Source of the DNA: Oscillospiraceae bacterium
GTDB taxonomy: Bacteria > Bacillota > Clostridia > Oscillospirales > Ruminococcaceae
Assembly (NCBI GenBank): GCA_016297675.1
Contig: JAEDGE010000065.1
Span: 1 to 10,637, forward strand
DNA length: 10,637 bases
Direction of reading: 5' to 3'
In this document: piece by piece, positions 7,268 to 10,637 of the stretch
How positions within the stretch are numbered: the first letter of the stretch is position 1
Layout of the letters: each line of letters starts with the position of its first letter
The notes under the pieces: model-generated
Seen by the model: only the letters and a program-made list of their open reading frames with translations
Databases searched by the model: none
What the model was told of the DNA's origin: nothing
Program-made: the position numbers and the translations under genes

Positions 7268-7315
7268 AGTAGAATCCTCACTTTCTTTTTGGTAGTATAT
7301 GATGTTTATGGAATG

Positions 7316-7861
7316 CTATACTTGTAAATGCAGTTTGGGCAGCACTTTCGTCCGGTAAAACTCCATACCAGTGACCAGAGAAAAATCATAGCAGACAAAC
7401 ATGAGATTGAGCGAGCCAGCGAGAATATAGGCACCATACTTACCAAATTCTCCTAAGCTTTCGAGAAATTCTCCCAGACCGAACAGAGCAATGATCAAGC
7501 CGAAGTAACAGCCAATACAAATATTAAAAACGAGCAACTTAGCAAGGTATCGCAGAATAGCCGGGCGAATGCGGCTGAGGAAGGGGCGAATCAGGGGATA
7601 ATGTCCAAAGAAGAGGATAAAAATCAGAGAAGCGTCCTTGTTGGGGGTAATAAAAAGGGAAAGCACACCGACAGCAAGGTACATGATGAATGCCCAATAG
7701 GGCGTGGTAGTGGCAGCCATAATCATGACCAGCAGGCTGCAGATCATGGGCATGACGAGATAAAACATCGGCAAAACGCCCGTGACAAAGAGGGCAAGCA
7801 GGCAAAAAGAAGCGAGTGTGCCGCCGAGGGCGATGCGATAGGGAAGCGGTTGAGAATGCAT
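7316..7861 (-). CDS. Small multi-pass membrane protein of unknown function
   Basis: This 181-residue integral membrane protein has about five or six hydrophobic helices (roughly residues 10-30, 33-50, 54-73, 78-90, 108-128 and 143-163). It has a short charged loop (TPNKDAS) and a basic region (RPFLSRIRPAILRY) in the middle. The pattern IALGGTLAS near the start and FILFFGHYP recalls Firmicutes membrane proteins of the DUF2232/ECF S-component kind, but I cannot place it firmly. The start ATG 7861 is well fixed: AGGAGG lies six bases upstream, and the promoter at 7911-7939 puts the transcript start near 7904, downstream of an alternative start at 7939. It is followed by ldhA on the same strand. 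A link to lactate or pyruvate export would be speculation. Confidence 0.75.
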   Translation of the reverse strand: MHSQPLPYRIALGGTLASFCLLALFVTGVLPMFYLVMPMICSLLVMIMAATTTPYWAFIMYLAVGVLSLFITPNKDASLIFILFFGHYPLIRPFLSRIRPAILRYLAKLLVFNICIGCYFGLIIALFGLGEFLESLGEFGKYGAYILAGSLNLMFVCYDFSLVTGMEFYRTKVLPKLHLQV

Positions 7862-7910
7862 GAAAAACCTCCTATATGAGATAGCAAAATTGCGGTAAAT
7901 TTCTATCTTT

Positions 7911-7939
7911 ATCATAGCAGAAAAAGCGGCTTCTGTCAA
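7911..7939 (-). promoter_or_regulatory. Consensus sigma-A promoter for the membrane protein gene and probably ldhA
   Basis: Read on the minus strand, TTGACA (7939-7934) and TATGAT (7916-7911) are separated by 17 bases, which is close to perfect consensus. Transcription would begin near 7904, leaving a leader of about 43 bases. No other good promoter is seen before ldhA, so this one may drive both genes. Confidence 0.85.
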
Positions 7940-7962
7940 TGGAATGGCTGGAATTTTGGCAG

Positions 7963-7996
7963 AGAAAAACGGTCTGCTGGAAATCCAACAGACCGT
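7963..7996 (-). terminator. Rho-independent terminator of the CHAP-dockerin gene
   Basis: On the minus strand ACGGTCTGTTGG pairs with CCAGCAGACCGT (one G-U pair) around ATTT, and a TTTTT run follows. In plus coordinates the arms are 7985-7996 and 7969-7980. It starts 23 bases after the stop codon at 8019. Confidence 0.87.
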
Positions 7997-8018
7997 GTGG
8001 GGAAAGTACCGGCGAAGG

Positions 8019-9875
8019 TTATGGGTTGAGCAGTGTCCGCTTGAGGAGCATCAGGTCGATGACGTTGATCATGCCGTCTGAGTTGAGGTCGGCAAGGGTG
8101 GATTGTTCGGTGGTAAGATTGGTGCGGAGAAGGAGATGTTTTTGGAGTGGGATGAGGTCAGTGAGGGTGATGTTAGTGTCACCGTTGAGGTCGCCTTTTA
8201 TTTGTTTTATAATATCGAATTTTTGTGGTGCCCAATCATCGCCTTTAGCCCAAACAGCCACATTTCCAGGGTATTCATTTAAAGCCATGTCAACAACTAA
8301 ATCTGTACATAGTGGTTTAATATAATATGCATCATCTAATCTATAGATATAGTATTTTTGGTTATTTCCACCATGTTCCGACCATAGCTGTACATTTGTA
8401 GCATTTCCATCTTTTGCACTATCAGATACATCCATTATTCCATCTATTTTACTGAATATTTTATAACTTCCGTCGGATTGTCGTTCAAATTTCCAAATTT
8501 GACTGTCAGAATCTATGGCTTCTTGTCCTTCAACATTTCCGTTATTGTTGGTAAAATACCAACCACTACTTTGATTTTTTATTCTTGCATAGAAGTTATC
8601 ACCTAAATTTACAGGGAAAAAACCATTAACATCAATTCTTTCAATATCAAATTTTTGCGGTGCCCAATTATCGCCTTTAGTCCAAACAGTAACATTTCCA
8701 GGGTATTCATTTAAAGCCATGTCAACAACTAAATCTGTACATAGTGGTTTAATATAATATGCATCATCTAATCTATAGATATAGTATTTTTGGTTATTTC
8801 CACCATGTTCCGACCATAGCTGTACATTTGTAGCATTTCCATCTTTTGCACTATCAGATACATCCATTATTCCATCTATTTTACTGAATATTTTATAACT
8901 TCCGTCGGATTGTCGTTCAAATTTCCAAATTTGACTGTCAGAATCTATGGCTTCTTGTCCTTCAACATTTCCGTTATTGTTGGTAAAATACCAACCACTA
9001 CTTTGATTTTTTATTCTTGCATAGAAGTTATCACCTAAATTTACAGGTGCAGCAACGGTAAAAGAAATCCATGAACTGTCACAATATCCGTAGGGATTGT
9101 AGGAAGTGACATATGCACCATATTGACCAGCTTCATTAAAGGTTAGGGTTAAACTTCCATTTGGCATTTCTTGTGTAATATAACGAGACGTTTCATTATC
9201 AATGCCAATTGTAAAACCTGTTGCTGTATCAGAAGAAGCTGTAAAAGTAATTTCTTGTCCAGCAAAAATAAGTGATTTGTTAGCTTGGAGATTACTATAA
9301 GACGGCGGATCGGGATTAATTCTACTATAATTCGGTCTTAAATATAATCTTGGTGTAGCATATAATTTTCTTTCGCCAGCACAATAGTTTGTCTTGTAGT
9401 TACCCGTTCCACCGTTATTACCACCTGCACAATACACAGTTCCATTTTCAACTTTCGTTACAATCTCAACATGAGAATAGGTAAAAAATACTAAATCACC
9501 AGTTTGAGGAGAGCTTACTGGAACAGCCCCTTTTTTTTCTCGCATTACAGATTCAAAATCAGCAACCGTTCCGCCGTGTCCGACAATGGAAGAATCTGCT
9601 CCTGCATTTTCAATACAGTCTGCAACGAACTCATCGCACCATGCTTCTGTATATCCAAATTGTGCCCCTGTTCTTCCTTTTTGTGACTTTGCAATCGTGG
9701 CAACATCTTCTGCCATGTTTCCAGTTAATGTATATTTACTCTTGTCAAATCCATCTTTTCGACAGCAAATAGCAGATGCTGTTAAACTGGTCATCGGCAA
9801 CATTGAAAATACAATTCCAATCATCACAAAACTGATCAATGCTGCTACCCACTTTTGAAATTTCATTTTCATCAT
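8019..9875 (-). CDS. Secreted CHAP-domain putative peptidoglycan amidase with two lectin modules and a C-terminal dockerin
   Basis: This 618-residue exported multidomain protein has a signal peptide at 1-35 (ends TSLTASA). A CHAP/NlpC-like cysteine amidase or endopeptidase domain lies at about 45-180, with C80 in AWCDEFVADC, H135 in YSHVEIV and a likely third residue near N153-N154. A beta-sandwich module spans about 194-276. Two ricin-type beta-trefoil (CBM13-like) modules span about 278-411 and 421-555 and are almost identical. A complete type I dockerin is at 558-618, with loops D562-x-N564-x-D566-x6-D573 and D596-x-N598-x-D600-G-x-I-N604-x2-D607. It should bind a cohesin outside the cell and act on cell wall, its own or a competitor's. 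ATG 9875 lies nine bases after AGGAG. The gene body is much more AT-rich than the dockerin-coding end. Cysteines 37, 38, 80, 87, 149 and 165 leave room for disulfides. Confidence 0.88.
   Translation of the reverse strand: MMKMKFQKWVAALISFVMIGIVFSMLPMTSLTASAICCRKDGFDKSKYTLTGNMAEDVATIAKSQKGRTGAQFGYTEAWCDEFVADCIENAGADSSIVGHGGTVADFESVMREKKGAVPVSSPQTGDLVFFTYSHVEIVTKVENGTVYCAGGNNGGTGNYKTNYCAGERKLYATPRLYLRPNYSRINPDPPSYSNLQANKSLIFAGQEITFTASSDTATGFTIGIDNETSRYITQEMPNGSLTLTFNEAGQYGAYVTSYNPYGYCDSSWISFTVAAPVNLGDNFYARIKNQSSGWYFTNNNGNVEGQEAIDSDSQIWKFERQSDGSYKIFSKIDGIMDVSDSAKDGNATNVQLWSEHGGNNQKYYIYRLDDAYYIKPLCTDLVVDMALNEYPGNVTVWTKGDNWAPQKFDIERIDVNGFFPVNLGDNFYARIKNQSSGWYFTNNNGNVEGQEAIDSDSQIWKFERQSDGSYKIFSKIDGIMDVSDSAKDGNATNVQLWSEHGGNNQKYYIYRLDDAYYIKPLCTDLVVDMALNEYPGNVAVWAKGDDWAPQKFDIIKQIKGDLNGDTNITLTDLIPLQKHLLLRTNLTTEQSTLADLNSDGMINVIDLMLLKRTLLNP
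8211..8615 (-). repeat. Lectin-module repeat, downstream copy
   Basis: This is one of two direct repeats offset by exactly 432 bases. It encodes the second ricin-type module of the CHAP-dockerin protein. By eye, bases 8260-8615 are identical to 8692-9047, including third codon positions. Six substitutions fall within the first 49 bases (at 8217, 8226, 8237, 8249, 8258 and 8259). Confidence 0.92.
8643..9047 (-). repeat. Lectin-module repeat, upstream copy
   Basis: This is the partner of the repeat at 8211-8615, encoding the first ricin-type module (VNLGDNFYARIKNQSSGWYF to APQKFDI). The copies are separated by 27 bases that code the linker ERIDVNGFF, so the reading frame is kept. Confidence 0.92.
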
Positions 9876-9900
9876 AATAACCGACTCCTTTTTTTTATTT

Positions 9901-9924
9901 GAAATACAATGAATGATGTATTTC
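9901..9924. promoter_or_regulatory. Inverted repeat in the leader of the CHAP-dockerin gene
   Basis: GAAATACA (9901-9908) and TGTATTTC (9917-9924) are perfect 8-base arms around ATGAATGA. The repeat sits just downstream of the predicted transcript start (near 9925) and 26-49 bases upstream of the ATG. It could be a repressor site or an mRNA hairpin that does not cover the ribosome site. Confidence 0.4.
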
Positions 9925-9931
9925 TGCCATT

Positions 9932-9960
9932 AAAATACCATATTTATTGTAAAAAGTCAA
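9932..9960 (-). promoter_or_regulatory. Promoter of the CHAP-dockerin gene
   Basis: On the minus strand TTGACT (9960-9955) and TATTTT (9937-9932) are separated by 17 bases. Its -35 hexamer lies inside the palindrome at 9951-9968 and beside the divergent promoter of the XRE gene. Confidence 0.7.
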
Positions 9961-9968
9961 GACTTGTT
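9951..9968. promoter_or_regulatory. Candidate operator between divergent promoters
   Basis: AAGTC-AA-GACTT (9954-9965) is a perfect palindrome. Two more matching pairs lie outside one mismatch (9951-9968). It covers the -35 box of the CHAP-gene promoter and the -35 zone of the XRE-gene promoter, a classic place for an XRE repressor to control both directions. Binding by the neighbouring regulator is an inference. Confidence 0.42.
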
Positions 9969-9977
9969 CCGCATTTG

Positions 9978-9986
9978 TGGTATAAT
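9978..9986 (+). promoter_or_regulatory. Extended -10 promoter of the XRE regulator gene
   Basis: TGGTATAAT fits the extended -10 consensus TGnTATAAT. No good -35 box lies 16-18 bases upstream, which is common for extended -10 promoters. Transcription would start near 9993, about 30 bases before the ATG. A second TATAAT at 9996-10001 would start transcripts inside the ribosome site and is less likely. Confidence 0.65.
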
Positions 9987-10021
9987 TTCGGAAACTATAA
10001 TAAAAAGGAGCGTGCCAAATT

Positions 10022-10375
10022 ATGCAACATTACCAAAGAATTCGGGATTTACGGGAGGACAGCGACCTGACGCAGGAAGCACTCTGCAAAAAACTTTATA
10101 TGCACAAAACCACCTACACCAATTACGAGCAGGGCAAGCATACCGTACCGTTGGACTTTGCCGTACAGCTTGCGGATTTTTATGATGTCAGCATTGATTA
10201 TATTGCAGGACGCACCAATGTTATGCGTGGGCATCCCACGCTTTCGGAAGATGAACGCACGCTGCTGACCAGATTCTCCAGCCTGACAGAACGCAACAAG
10301 GGCAGGGCAGAACAGTTTATGGAACAGCTCTATGAACAGCAGGAAGAAAAATATCGTTTCAAAGAAGCCAAATAA
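10022..10375 (+). CDS. XRE-family helix-turn-helix transcriptional regulator
   Basis: This 117-residue DNA-binding protein is of the Cro/C1 (HTH_3) type. The domain spans about 4-62: IRDLREDSDLTQEALCKKL, then the recognition segment HKTTYTNYEQG (28-38), and VPLDFAVQLADFYDVSIDYIAGRT, which is the standard end of this fold. Residues 75-117 are a charged, helical tail (SEDERTLLTRFSSLTERNKGR, then EEKYRFKEAK) likely to mediate dimerisation; no sensor domain is seen. ATG 10022 lies 11 bases after AGGAG, a slightly long spacing. It is divergent from the CHAP-dockerin gene, with overlapping promoter regions and a palindrome between, so it probably controls itself and perhaps that gene. Proteins of this kind also occur in phage and mobile elements. 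Confidence 0.86.
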   Translation: MQHYQRIRDLREDSDLTQEALCKKLYMHKTTYTNYEQGKHTVPLDFAVQLADFYDVSIDYIAGRTNVMRGHPTLSEDERTLLTRFSSLTERNKGRAEQFMEQLYEQQEEKYRFKEAK

Positions 10376-10637
10376 CACTGCACCGACGGAAGCCAGACAC
10401 GGAAATCAATTTTTAAATGATGGTGTAAATTCTACGCCACAGGCGACTGCGGTCAAGCTGGCTCAGCTTGGCGAGGGGGATGCAAGGGGGGCAAGCTGCC
10501 ACCCTTGCAAAGCAAACGAGTTGGAATCGGTCAATGAATGAGAAACAAGATACCGCTGTCCGCCATCTGAAAAAACAAAACCGTACGAAATGCAGAAATT
10601 TAGTGTAGTTAGACTGCAAATTGAGATACAGAACAGG
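10376..10637 (+). other. Non-coding end of the window with two hairpins; possible mobile-element edge
   Basis: No convincing gene is seen in these 262 bases. AAGCTG-GCT-CAGCTT (10455-10469) is a perfect small hairpin. TGCAAGGG (10481-10488) and CCCTTGCA (10502-10509) form a longer one, continued by GGC/GCC across one G-A mismatch with the loop AAGCT. Neither has a T run, so they are poor terminators. A frame overlapping the regulator runs to 10541 without a ribosome site, and a 24-codon ATG frame lies at 10534-10608. Paired GC-rich hairpins without T tracts resemble oriT-like or element-end DNA in Firmicutes mobile elements; this is a low-confidence inference. Confidence 0.35.

Noticed and set aside
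7294..7299. TATACT on the minus strand as a -10 box for ldhA
   Set aside because: No acceptable -35 box stands 16-18 bases upstream. The nearest TTTACA is 23 bases away, so a promoter is not supported.
8211..9047. CRISPR-like or satellite repeat
   Set aside because: There are only two copies of 405 bases within one reading frame, each coding a full lectin module, so this is a protein domain duplication.
10332..10541. 69-residue frame overlapping the end of the XRE gene
   Set aside because: It starts inside the regulator, lacks a ribosome site and runs through the hairpin region. The translation has no recognisable fold.
10534..10608. 24-residue ATG frame after the hairpins
   Set aside because: There is no ribosome site, no recognisable motif and no neighbour that supports it. 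It could be a remnant, but there is not enough to call a gene.

Overview
The window looks like chromosomal DNA from an anaerobic, low-to-mid GC Gram-positive of the Ruminococcus group (Oscillospiraceae). This rests on strong AGGAGG-type ribosome sites, a ferredoxin-dependent 2-oxoacid oxidoreductase operon, an LdhA-type D-lactate dehydrogenase, and two secreted proteins carrying dockerin modules of the cellulosome/amylosome kind. The species cannot be named from the sequence alone.

Layout. Positions 1-126 hold the probable tail of an upstream gene and its terminator. Positions 151-3553 are one plus-strand operon with its own promoter and a perfect 15-bp terminator hairpin: a ParA/MinD-like P-loop ATPase, a 2x[4Fe-4S] ferredoxin subunit, and the alpha (VorB), beta (thiamine diphosphate) and gamma subunits of a 2-oxoacid (probably 2-oxoisovalerate):ferredoxin oxidoreductase. 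The last three genes overlap by 1 and 4 bases. Everything from 3598 to 9875 is on the minus strand. In transcription order it holds a large secreted CHAP-lectin-dockerin protein (9875-8019), a small membrane protein (7861-7316), LdhA (7267-6281), an M20 dipeptidase of the PepV/Sapep type (6196-4829), and a secreted right-handed beta-helix protein with an N-terminal half-dockerin (4785-3598). At 10022-10375 a plus-strand XRE-type regulator is divergent from the CHAP gene. The last 262 bases hold two hairpins and no convincing gene; they may be the edge of another module, possibly a mobile one.

How it fits together. The operon on the left can interconvert branched-chain acyl-CoA and 2-oxoacid with ferredoxin. 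In ruminococci this reaction can run reductively to make branched-chain amino acids from branched-chain fatty acids. LdhA is the fermentative NADH sink, and the dipeptidase works in peptide nitrogen use. The two dockerin proteins are extracellular and probably attach to a cohesin-bearing scaffold or cell-surface protein encoded elsewhere.

The most interesting part is 8019-10375. It holds a putative cell-wall amidase with two almost identical lectin modules. The body of the gene is AT-rich, but its dockerin tail has the base composition of the host genes. It faces a small regulator gene, and a palindrome overlaps the -35 region between the two divergent promoters.
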